64,000 bases of DNA, taken from positions 185,207 to 249,206 of the forward strand of contig KB291799.1 of assembly GCA_000328365.1 (NCBI GenBank), in the 5' to 3' direction. Source of the DNA: Capitella teleta (taxonomy: Eukaryota > Annelida > Polychaeta > Capitellidae). Made by a program: the position numbers and the translations under genes. Positions 52,547-64,000 of the stretch are shown here, piece by piece. The number at the start of each line of letters is the position of its first letter. The first letter of the stretch is position 1. The notes under the pieces are model-generated. The model was not told where the DNA came from and ran no database searches. It saw only the letters and a program-made list of their open reading frames with translations.

Positions 52547-54190
52547 ATGGCTCTCATTTTGACCAGACACCCACGCTGCATCCTGCACTCCTATGAGCTT
52601 CTTCCCTGCTTCGCCATCACACTCAGAAAGAGTTCTCATGGAGCATCGAAATCCACACCACCGAAATCCAACCGAATGTCCTCCTGGCAGGTTTTCAATT
52701 ACGGTGGCCCAGATCAGCTAAAGTTGAGCCATACGGCTGTTGTCCCCAGCCTCACTGACCCCAGGGGCATCATTGTCAAAGTGCACGCTGCCAGTGTCAA
52801 TCCACTGGACACTAAGATGATTGGTGCGTAATGAGCATTACCTTGTCTCCACGCAGCCATTGGACTTTTTGCAGGAGGTTATGGAGCATCTCTCTTGAGC
52901 ATCAGCAAGAAATTTACTGGGAAATCACAAGGCAGATCTCTCGAGTTTCCATTCACCCCAGGGATGGATTTCTCAGGCGAAATAGTGCAAACGGGGAAAC
53001 TAGTCCCTTCCAGAAAGTTCTCACCTGGTGATGAGGTGCTTCATTTGAGTATATTTTGGTAAACCGAATTGCGTCCTTTTTTTAATATGCCCAGATTTGG
53101 GGCACTCTGCAATATTCATCAGTAGGGTCCCACGCACAATATACCTTGGCAAACTGCAACTGGGTGAGTTTTAATCAGGGTCTTATTTCTGATAAATTGA
53201 TTATTTTCATCACCAAACAGGTCTCTCACAAACCCAAGAGTCTGAGTCATTGTGAAGCAGCGTCAATCCCGTACGCTGCTGCTACCACATGGAGCTCATT
53301 ATTTCTTCCGCCAAAAGGAATACGCGAAGGCAACATGTCAGGCAGGAGGTATGTACTTGATACATTTACTTTTACAGCATCTTATTGGAAAGGTTGCCTC
53401 TCTCAGAGTACTTGTTTTGGGTGGATCTGGAGGAGTTGGAACTTTTGCGATACAGGTACTGGTTACAATGGATTCAATGTTCTTCCTTTCTTTGGTTTTT
53501 CTATCCATAGTTGTTTAAAGTGTGGGGAGCTGATGTGACGGTTGTGTGTGGTTCTGATTCCGTAGAGCGTTGTCTGATGCTAGGTGCTGATGTAACTCTT
53601 GATTATCAAAACTATGATGTTAAGCAAGAGTTGAAAGACCTAGCTAAGTAAGTTTCAAAACTTTTTCTTCATTGTGTTCATGTTACGTAATTGCAGGTTT
53701 GATCTCATCTTTGACTTGGTTGGTCAAGGCAAATATGACTTCACAAAGCAATACTTGCGCGAATACAAAGCCGCTTGTTATATTTCGCTGGTTCATCCTG
53801 TAATGAAGAACTTTGATCAGTATGGTTTTGCTCTCGGAGCACTGCGTACAGCAGTCAGTGCTGGCCTCAATGTGGCTAAGGTTAGAACCCCTTACTCATG
53901 GAACGCTGGCTAACATTCTGCGATCCAGAATTTGTCGGAAGGTAAACAATTCCACTGGGGATTCCACCAACCGAATGCCAAGTGTATGTCTACTGTGGCG
54001 CAACTTGTCGAGGATGGAAAGGTAGGGAGTATTGACCAGGGGCATTTTCTGTTTCAATGATATCTTATGTTTGTAGATTCATCCTGTGATTGACAAAATC
54101 TTTCCGTTTGAACATCTCCCTGAGGCCTATCAACACGCAACATCTCAAACAAAGTTTGGCAAGGTTGTCGTAGACTTTGAATCTCCTTAA
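52547..54190 (+). CDS. RTN4IP1: Reticulon-4-interacting protein 1, mitochondrial NAD(P)H oxidoreductase
   Basis: Nine exons, 403 aa (human 396): 52547-52823, 52875-53035, 53095-53163, 53221-53348, 53407-53455, 53511-53647, 53697-53880, 53929-54021, 54077-54190 (TAA). RTN4IP1 (OPA10) is a medium-chain reductase of the mitochondrial matrix with a role in coenzyme Q synthesis. The N-terminus (MALILTRHPRCILHSY...) is Arg-containing without acids early on, as expected for a mitochondrial presequence. Family signatures: IIVKVHAASVNPLDTKM, FPFTPGMDFSGEIV, VSHKPKSLSHCEAASIPY, the nucleotide-binding VLVLGGSGGVGTFAIQ (about 213-228), HPVIDKIFPFEHLPEAY near the end. All introns are 48-59 bases. An in-frame ATG at 52517 is possible, but 52531 is preceded by a TTGTACAG acceptor-like site, so 52547 is preferred. 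A DNA transposon begins 52 bases after the stop. Confidence 0.94.
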
Positions 54191-54241
54191 AATCTGTTGA
54201 TCACAGTTTTAATTACACTCATTTTGCCAAATTATTTTATA

Positions 54242-55010
54242 CAGTAGTACCTGCGACTAACGAATAGTGGTGGATCCAAAAAATAGTGTTCGTAGTTCGG
54301 GGTGTTCGTTTGTCATGGTTGGGTAAAATCATGCTAGCTTTGCATCAATTCAGCAATCAACAATAACAGCCATGAAGTATATGTTTATACATAGTTTATT
54401 GAATCATTTATCTTTCAATAAAATATGTAATCAGCGCCTGCTTTCTGGGGGCATTCATGATTTTTTCCAACAACTCGTTTCCCCTCTCCACCGCTGAGCC
54501 AGCGCTCGCGAGTCAGCATGCACCTCGGGCAGCTTGCCTCTGCTTGCTGCATTAACCTTTAGCGCCGTCGAGTGACCACATGCTTACTTCAAAATAATAT
54601 CTCAATGACGATTGGCTGATTTGACAGGTTAAATTTAAGTCCTGCCCATTGATCCGCTAAAATTGACTTCACCCAGTTTTTCTCAGTTTTCTACTGTGTA
54701 AGCATAATTATGACCGCCATTTATTCTCGTATGAAGTCATAACATACATCGTATTTTAAGAACTGTAGAACATCGTTAATAGTGTGCTGTGTGCATTTGC
54801 CATAAGATTTTATTATCTTTTAACTGAAAAAATGTAAAATTAAAATATTTTATTTCTGAGGAGGGGTGTTCGTTGTTCGCGTTTCGGGGTGTTCGCTGCT
54901 CAGGAGTGATTTCCTATTGGTTAACATGGGAGTGAGTTGCGTCCAATCAAAATCGTTCCTTAGAGAGGACTGTTGGCTAGAGGTGTGTTCGTTAGTCGCA
55001 GGTACTACTG
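54242..55010. mobile_element. Non-autonomous pogo/Tigger-like DNA transposon (769 bp)
   Basis: Perfect 23-base terminal inverted repeats starting CAGTAGTACCTGCGACTAAC, flanked on both sides by TA (54240-54241 and 55011-55012), the target duplication of Tc1/mariner/pogo elements. Subterminal GTTCG-rich words (GGGGTGTTCGTTTGTC; GTTCGTTGTTCGCGTTTCGG) and CCTATTGGTTAACATGGGAG also resemble pogo/Tigger ends. No transposase frame remains. The intact ends suggest fairly recent activity. Confidence 0.85.
54417..54422 (+). promoter_or_regulatory. Candidate RTN4IP1 polyadenylation signal inside the transposon
   Basis: AATAAA about 227 bases after the RTN4IP1 stop. I see no AATAAA or ATTAAA between the stop and the transposon edge, so the gene may use this element-borne signal. 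Confidence 0.35.
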
Positions 55011-55745
55011 TACTCTGAATTTCTAGTTACTCATGATATTCACTGTAAAAGTTTGTTATTGTATGCATCACTGCTTTTGACTTATTTCTATCCATAATTT
55101 CTGGTCTTCAAGAGTTAAAATGCCTGTCTGTAAGAACGTTTGCATTGACATACTTCTACCAACTGGTCTGTGAGTCGACTGTCTACAGATGCCGAATATT
55201 CCAACAGTTGCCATTGAATTGATCTAATGGCATAAATATTTTAATGAAAAGACACCAATTACCAGTATTGTCATGGAAACACTGCCTCAGACTGGAAATC
55301 GTTATGTGGATATATCACCTAACCAATGCCATGTTCCAGTGGCGTAGTACACAGCACACGATTATTATAGAATTAGGAAAAGCAAAGCGGAAAAAAATGT
55401 TAAGCATATTGTATTTAATGATTGGCAGTAGAAGGCAATATTAAGAACAATTGATTAAAAATAAGTGGACATTGAGAGAGAAATTCTCAGGAGATGAACA
55501 GGAAACAGCAAAAAACGAATTTGTAAAGCCAGTCCTGTAATTAATAATGGGTCCGGCAAATAGCCCACATTCCTTTGTAGAACGACTAAAAGACAGAACA
55601 CCTGCCCCAAGACATGTAAACGGGTTGAGTGACATAGGAGAATCGAAAGAATCTGCTGCCATTGTGAAATTGAATTTTAAAACAGTACTAATAAATACTA
55701 CAAGGGGTGAAAAATCAAAACTTGTTTACAAGAATGTATCACACG

Positions 55746-55750
<5 letters not shown>

Positions 55751-55784
<34 letters not shown>
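55751..55784. repeat. Poly(A) tract, 34 bases
   Basis: Uninterrupted A-run on the plus strand, downstream of the converging FAM76 gene. It may be the tail of a retroposed sequence (55244-55750?), though no source is recognised. Confidence 0.9.
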
Positions 55785-55786
<2 letters not shown>

Positions 55787-55878
55787 CTGCATTCAAGATT
55801 TTAAAATTGTAAAATGTGATATATATATATACATATAATCTACAGAATATATTATTGAAGATTTTTTTTTTTTCGTTT

Positions 55879-55884
55879 TTTAAT
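55879..55884 (-). promoter_or_regulatory. Candidate FAM76 polyadenylation signal (variant)
   Basis: ATTAAA on the minus strand, about 47 bases after the FAM76 stop. It is the nearest hexamer. Confidence 0.3.
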
Positions 55885-55930
55885 TTTTGCACTATAATGC
55901 TGCCGCAATTTTGAAATTTCACGAGTGAAA

Positions 55931-59347
<3,417 letters not shown>

Positions 59348-60075
59348 ATGGTGGAGCCAATTTTTGATTATCAATTCAGATTGATTCTGATAGGCGACAG
59401 TACAGTTGGGAAATCATCCTTGCTGAAGTATTTCACCGATGGGAAATTCTCAGAAATGTGTGACCCCACTGTTGGGGTCGATTTCTATGCACGCTTAGTT
59501 GGGGTCAAGCCTGGAGTGCGGGTCAAACTGCAGCTATGGGATACGGCAGGCCAAGAAAGGTTCAGGTTTGTGTTATTGTTTATATCATTATGTGTAATCC
59601 GCTTCATATTTTGAATCAGGTTTTAAATGAGATATTTTTGCTTTCCAGGTCTATTACTCGGTCATATTACAGGAACTCGGTGGGAGCTCTGTTGATATAT
59701 GACATCACAAAACGACGCAGCTTTGAGCATTTGGAAGATTGGCTTGAGGAGGCGAAAATTCACATTGAGCCGCACAAAGCTGTGTACATGGTGGTCGGGC
59801 ATAAAGCCGACCGCGATCAGGAGAGAGCGGTGTCTACCAAAGAAGGCAAGAACTTTGCAGAGTTCCATGGACTTCGATTCATTGAGACTTCTGCTGTTAG
59901 CGGGCAGAATGTCGAAGAGGCATTCCAACTTATCACAAAAGATATCTACCAAATGCTTGAAAAAGGACTCTTAAAAATTGAAGACGATTGGGATGGCATC
60001 AAGACAGGATATGCGCAACCAAAAGAAACGTTTACCCTTGAGGAGGGTGAGCCTCATGAAGCTGGGTGCTGCTAA
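59348..60075 (+). CDS. RAB39: Ras-related GTPase Rab39
   Basis: Two exons, 59348-59565 and 59649-60075 (TAA), 214 aa (human RAB39B 213). Rab39 proteins direct Golgi, endosome and autophagy traffic. GTP-binding motifs are complete: GDSTVGKS (16-23), switch I DPTVGVDF, WDTAGQE (64-70), GHKAD (123-127; GHK instead of the usual NK, as in human Rab39), ETSA. The C-terminus ends GCC, a di-cysteine site for geranylgeranylation. The N-terminus MVEPIFDYQFRLILIGDSTVGKSS is typical of the subfamily. The junction AG|GTCTATT restores RFRSITRSYYR. The plus-strand ATG at 59348 is the only plausible start. Confidence 0.96.
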
Positions 60076-60313
60076 GGAGGAAGCAGGCGTCTGCGAGTAA
60101 TTTAATTTATTGTATTGTTATTGTTAAGTGATGTTTTGACCCCCCTCTCTTCCTAGTCACAGAAAATCTCAAATCATGTATGTGTTGACTTCTTTTGCCC
60201 ATCTATCTTTGTACTTAATTTGACATTCCAGTATTTGCAACGACAGAATATTATCGTCACCCTAATATGTTGTACGGTTTTACTACTAGTATCTCAAGTC
60301 CAATAATGTCAAA

Positions 60314-60319
60314 AATAAA
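60314..60319 (+). promoter_or_regulatory. Candidate RAB39 polyadenylation signal
   Basis: AATAAA 239 bases after the stop codon; the first canonical hexamer downstream. Confidence 0.45.
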
Positions 60320-61110
60320 TTAACACCAGAATGCTTTTTAATGAGCTTTTGATCAAAAGACAATCTTGAAGCAGTATTTTAATGATGTATGAATAGATGT
60401 CAAGCTATGAAATACAGAGGTCCATCTGTGTACCCAATATGCAAATAATTCTGGCAATGTGATATATTTTCAATTCTGATCTTTTTTTGCACTTTTGTCT
60501 TCATTTTACCTTTTTTTTTTGGTTGCAATGTATATTTTTTAAACCTTGCTGTATGTGCCAATGAGTGTTGGGGAGATGGAATTATTCTGTTGGATAAGAG
60601 AGTTAGTTCTGAAGAATATATTCAGTGAAGACAGTTTTTGTCCCCATTATTTCACTGTCTGTTGAATTTGGAGAGTTCATTCTGCATTTCTTTTGATTTT
60701 ATATTTTGATTTAATTGTTGGTTGACATTGAATGAATTAAAGGTTGAAATGAATTTTAAATAATTATTAAAATCAATTTGAAATAAATGGAAAGGTTTAG
60801 AATTACAATGAGAACCCACCCTAATTCAATGTATTATAATCTCAAGAATTTCCGCTGAACTAAAAGAGGTAAGAGGTCAGATTCAGAAGGATTGCATATT
60901 TCTTTCGATGATTTTGGTGCTATTTGTTTTTATCTTTTTGTATTTCTTAATAATTAGCGTCATGTCAACTATAGTGGTCACAAGTGCTTAGAAAAGATAG
61001 TATGAATGATGCTTATCTGTGATTTGACAGTTTGAACTAAAAATCTTATTTTTGTTTTATTATAAAGTTGAAGGAAAAATAATTGCATCAAGTTTCTGCT
61101 AACTTACATT

Positions 61111-61158
61111 ATACTAGCTAGCTATTTAGTATTTATACTAGCTAGCTATTTGGTATTT
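61111..61158. repeat. Two-copy tandem repeat, 24-base unit
   Basis: ATACTAGCTAGCTATTTAGT followed by ATTT, repeated once with a single A-to-G change. CTAGCTAG inside each unit is self-complementary. Confidence 0.85.
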
Positions 61159-61458
61159 ATAATCTACCTACATACTTATTTATTATACCTTATGAATTTT
61201 GTTCTCGATGCATTCTTCAATAAGATCTTACTTTTCAATTTGGAATTCTCAACGCTCCTGTGATCATTTTGCTGCCTTCTTTCTCATCATGCTGTGCACC
61301 AACATATTGAGCTCTCGGTCAAAAAAAAGGCCAAAACAGAAGTCAAAACTGCTGCATTAAATAAAATTACAAACTCAATTCTTATTGAGCAATAAGCATA
61401 ATATGCTCAAATGTCATTAATGGAATTAGGAAGCATTTTTGGTTCTCTTCCAACAGTA

Positions 61459-61627
61459 CTGTAGAACAAGAAATTTTCACGCCGCATGATTTTTCGCCAT
61501 ATTCAGTCATGATCGACCGTGAAATCCTTCTGGACGATCTTATATGACCCAACCCTTGACCTCGAATAATTGGCGCCTGAGCCATAAAACTGAAATTTGC
61601 AGTCCGTGGAAATTTCCTGTTCTACAG
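61459..61627. mobile_element. MITE, 169 bp, TA target duplication
   Basis: Terminal inverted repeats CTGTAGAACA(A/G)GAAATTT(T/C)CACG at both ends, flanked by TA at 61457-61458 and 61628-61629. Size, TA duplication and absence of coding fit a Tc1/mariner-type miniature element. Only two mismatches occur in the first 22 bases of the repeats. It lies in the NUP43 3' flank. Confidence 0.75.
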
Positions 61628-62005
61628 TAGTTTGAACAGCATAGAAAAAAGATATCTTACGTGTGATTTATACGTGGGAAGCCTGAATCTCTCCTAGGAT
61701 ATTTCTCCCGGAAGCGTTAATTTTTCTCTCCCAGTTTTTTCACATTTGGTGTAGTTCAAAATTGTCAAAATGTATTTCCTTTCTTATAGCTCATTGGTTG
61801 ATGTGCTTCCACCAGAATTTTGTGCTTTTGTCGCGTGACAAATAAAATTTCTGCAACTTGGTTCACGAATTATTATTTTTTACAACTGAAATTTAATATT
61901 TACAGAATTCAGACAAGTGAACAGGTAGTACAAAATTAAGTTGATTTTAATAAATTCTCCCATAGAAAAGAAAAAGATCTATTAAATGCAGACCAAAGAG
62001 ATTCC

Positions 62006-63358
62006 TTACGCCACCACTAAATCTTGAACGCAGATGATCTGTTCTGCATCTGTGCCACAGAGCAGTGTGCAGTCAACAATGTCAATGGAGTTGATTGGCA
62101 TACGACTGCCAGGCAACAAGTCAGTGATTTCTAACTGGTTCTTGGCGGCTTGGCAGGTCAGCCATGGACTTTTACTTTCTGTGACCTTTGCTGAAGATCC
62201 ATGGAATGACTCACCAACAGAATCTGTCCATGGAAAATATTGAAATTCAGATGGACACATGCCTAACCAACCGACCTTTGCTTCCAAATATGGGAGTGGC
62301 CTCCGTTCGGGATGCGTCCCAATGCCACGCAGCGCCATCTTCTGAGCATGTGAATAAATGATCGGGGAAATTAGGATGGAACACCACCTCCCACACTGCA
62401 AAAGAGGAGAGGTCAGAGTAGACGAGGGACACAGGTCAGCACTTACGGTGGCTGGCGTGAGCACTGAGCACTGTGACAGGGAACTTTTCTTGCCGCATAT
62501 CCCAGATGCTCAGAGCGCCATCCTGGCCCCCTGTTGCTACGATGTGAGCCTGTGTGGGGTGATTGGTGATGCAGTTCAATGCACAACGCTCTCCAGAAGC
62601 AGAGTTTGAGCTAAATAATATAACAAATGAGGGTTCATCAAAATGAGCTTCATGAAGATGACAATAACCTACGGGAGGAAAAGTCTTGAGGCGCGAGGAA
62701 CATCTTGGCTCTGGCGCAAGTCCCAAACTTTCAGCTGCCCGCTTGAGTTAACGGTAGCACACTCATCACGCTTGAGCATACATGCAGCATTGATGCTGCA
62801 ACTATCGGCTTTATCTGCAAGCATTAAAATTAATACGAAACTTGTAAGAAATAGTTTAAGAGACGGACCAATGACAGCAGTAGGGGTACGGTGCTCCATG
62901 TTCACCAGGCAAAGACGGCCATCCTCTCCAACCGTCACAAAGTGATCTCCATGAGGAGCAACCGAAGTGCAAGCGCACTCCGCTTGTGAGTGAAAGCGGT
63001 GCAAGTCTTTCCACTCCAACACCACGGATAACGTCTGTGAAATATCTCTCAATTACTCAATGAACATGACAAAGACAAGCACCCACCTGAGAGTTGCTGT
63101 GGTGCTTTAATAGAGTCACTCCTCCAAGGGACGACGAGACCAAAATGAGGTCATAGTTGAAAAACTGCAGAGAATTAATAGTAAAATAAGGTTTTGAATG
63201 CTGTATGGAAGCATACTAACACAAAGATCATGAACAGAGCCAGCTAGGCCCAAATGGCAGAGCCGGTGAGGCTCGCCTTCAAGGAGACCTCCAAACTCAT
63301 CCAGATCAGCGGCTATCTCCTCTTCCTTCGCCACACTCCATACGCTCACTTGATTGTC
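62006..63358 (-). CDS. NUP43: Nucleoporin Nup43 (WD40), N-terminal exon missing
   Basis: Seven minus-strand exons in consistent phase, 341 residues visible (human 380): 63221-63358, 63087-63164, 62869-63034, 62673-62814, 62447-62610, 62276-62395, 62006-62223 (TAA). Nup43 is a WD40 beta-propeller of the Nup107-160 (Y) complex, needed for pore assembly and kinetochore function. Matches: DNQVSVWSVA, HFVTVGEDGRLCLVNMEHR, NSSGQLKVWDLRQSQ, HIVATGGQDGALSIWDMRQ, WEVVFHPNFPDHLFTCSEDG, WHWDAS, LEITDLLPGSRMPINSIDIV, LLCGTDAEQI. A 52-base intron (62224-62275) separates the last two exons; without it the frame appears shifted. The first visible exon starts in phase 0 after an acceptor, so about 40 N-terminal residues (human MEEIYAKFV...GSW) lie upstream, within 63359-64000 or beyond; I could not find them. 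Confidence 0.93.
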
Positions 63359-64000
63359 CTGAATTGAAGAAAACTATGAAGTTACGTAAGATGCTCATCA
63401 TCCAGGTTATCTCTAAGTGAAATATGCAACAAAAAATCTTAATAAGATAATTGATTGGCTATGGTTATTAGTACTTTAATGCTTGCGCATTGGATTTTTT
63501 GCTTTATTTGTGTTCATGGTTTTATAAGTCACAGAGACCGCGCTTCAAGTCACGTGACCGTATTGCGCTATGCCGAGGGGGAACATGCTTCCCCCTTGGT
63601 CATTTGGTCACGTGACTTTAAGCTCGGTCTCCAGGTGTTAAAAATGCGGGGGACCTGCGTGGCGGGCATTGGAATCCTCGCAGCGTTAAGCTACGCAACG
63701 CATTGTAGCCGAAATAATTGGTGGGTAGTCAGGAGTCGTTGTTTTGCGTCTATATTGACTCTTTCTTCTCCTTTTTCCTTATAGAAAATCATTTACATGC
63801 ATTCAAATTAGGGCTTTGAAACAGTTACCTGCGTGGATTCCATAAGCACATTGCCGTACGAATGTTTCCAGTGCTATTCGTATGTGAACCATTAAAATTG
63901 TTAAGACTATTATTTAGGGACCTTTTATTTGAATGAAGCAGAAACCATGGATATGTTGCATGCATATATTTTATTGAGTATTTAAGTTATTGTTGATTTT
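63359..64000. other. Upstream or intron sequence of NUP43 to the window edge
   Basis: Holds a 98-base palindrome (63534-63631). The 109-codon plus-strand frame at 63455-63784 crosses the palindrome and has no known motif. On the minus strand an ATG near 63884 runs to a GT donor near 63827, but its phase does not fit the next exon. Confidence 0.45.
63534..63631. repeat. 98-base near-perfect palindrome with two CACGTG boxes
   Basis: The arms GAGACCG(C/A)GCTT(C/A)AAGTCACGTGACC meet around GAGGGGGAAcatgcTTCCCCC, so the whole segment folds into one hairpin. Each arm contains GTCACGTGAC (CACGTG at 63551-63556 and 63609-63614), the sequence bound by USF/MITF/TFE3-type bHLH factors. No clear target duplication was seen. 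Confidence 0.75.

Larger units (their letters stand above)
55013..55930. other. Spacer between the transposon and FAM76
   Basis: AT-rich. A 34-base poly(A) run at 55751-55784 and a short TA repeat near 55818-55836 are present; the open frame at 55547-55804 runs through the A-tract (poly-Lys) and has no known motif. The left part has no recognisable content. Confidence 0.55.
60076..62005. other. Spacer between RAB39 and NUP43 (convergent 3' ends)
   Basis: AT-rich 3' UTR-like sequence, a poly(A) signal, a 24-base tandem repeat (61111-61158) and a 169-base MITE (61459-61627). No further gene seen. Confidence 0.6.

Noticed and set aside
62247-62464. Apparent frameshift in NUP43 after WHWDASRTEATPIFGSKG
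   Set aside because: Explained by a 52-base GT-AG intron at 62224-62275 that keeps frame and family sequence.
63827-63886. Minus-strand ATG frame ending at a GT donor, considered as NUP43 exon 1
   Set aside because: It ends in phase 1 while the next exon needs phase 0, and the peptide shows no similarity to the Nup43 N-terminus.

Overview
This is animal nuclear DNA from an invertebrate with short introns. Coding is split into many exons joined by GT-AG introns, most of them only 45-60 bases long. The proteins are recognisably bilaterian or metazoan: DEPDC1-type, ZFC3H1, F-spondin, RTN4IP1, FAM76, RAB39 and NUP43. The F-spondin carries a Kunitz domain that vertebrate spondin-1 lacks, so a vertebrate is unlikely. 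I cannot place the species more closely from sequence alone. All exon models below are my own spliced translations, and phases were checked exon by exon.

Layout. 1-1,537: repeat debris, a LINE tail and no identified first exon. 1,538-4,000 (+): DEPDC1-family gene, 5' end missing, with one frame conflict. 5,514-13,433 (+): complete ZFC3H1 gene, 29 exons. 13,434-25,459: 12 kb without a recognisable gene. 25,460-48,697 (+): F-spondin, 16 exons; its first four introns take up 6.4, 9.3, 1.9 and 1.2 kb, while most of the other eleven are 35-126 bases. 48,698-52,546: repeat-rich spacer with a palindromic array and a 50-N assembly gap. 52,547-54,190 (+): RTN4IP1, 9 exons, followed directly by a pogo/Tigger-like DNA transposon. 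55,931-57,751 (-): FAM76, 9 exons. 59,348-60,075 (+): RAB39, 2 exons. 62,006-63,358 (-): NUP43, 7 exons seen and the N-terminal exon not found. A 98-base palindrome with two CACGTG boxes lies upstream of the visible NUP43 exons.

The genes are mostly housekeeping and functionally unrelated: nuclear RNA decay (ZFC3H1), nuclear pore (NUP43), mitochondrial reductase (RTN4IP1), Rab trafficking (RAB39), a nuclear-speckle protein (FAM76) and a cell-division-related DEP/RhoGAP protein (DEPDC1). F-spondin is the developmental gene. Its oversized upstream region and 5' introns, compared with the compact neighbours, suggest a cis-regulatory domain. I see no clear sign of an undescribed enzymatic system. 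The most interesting items are the Kunitz-bearing F-spondin, a 35-base intron, a GC-AG intron, a possible poison microexon in ZFC3H1, a TA-flanked transposon that may supply the RTN4IP1 poly(A) signal, a miRNA-like hairpin at 18,868 and the CACGTG palindrome.
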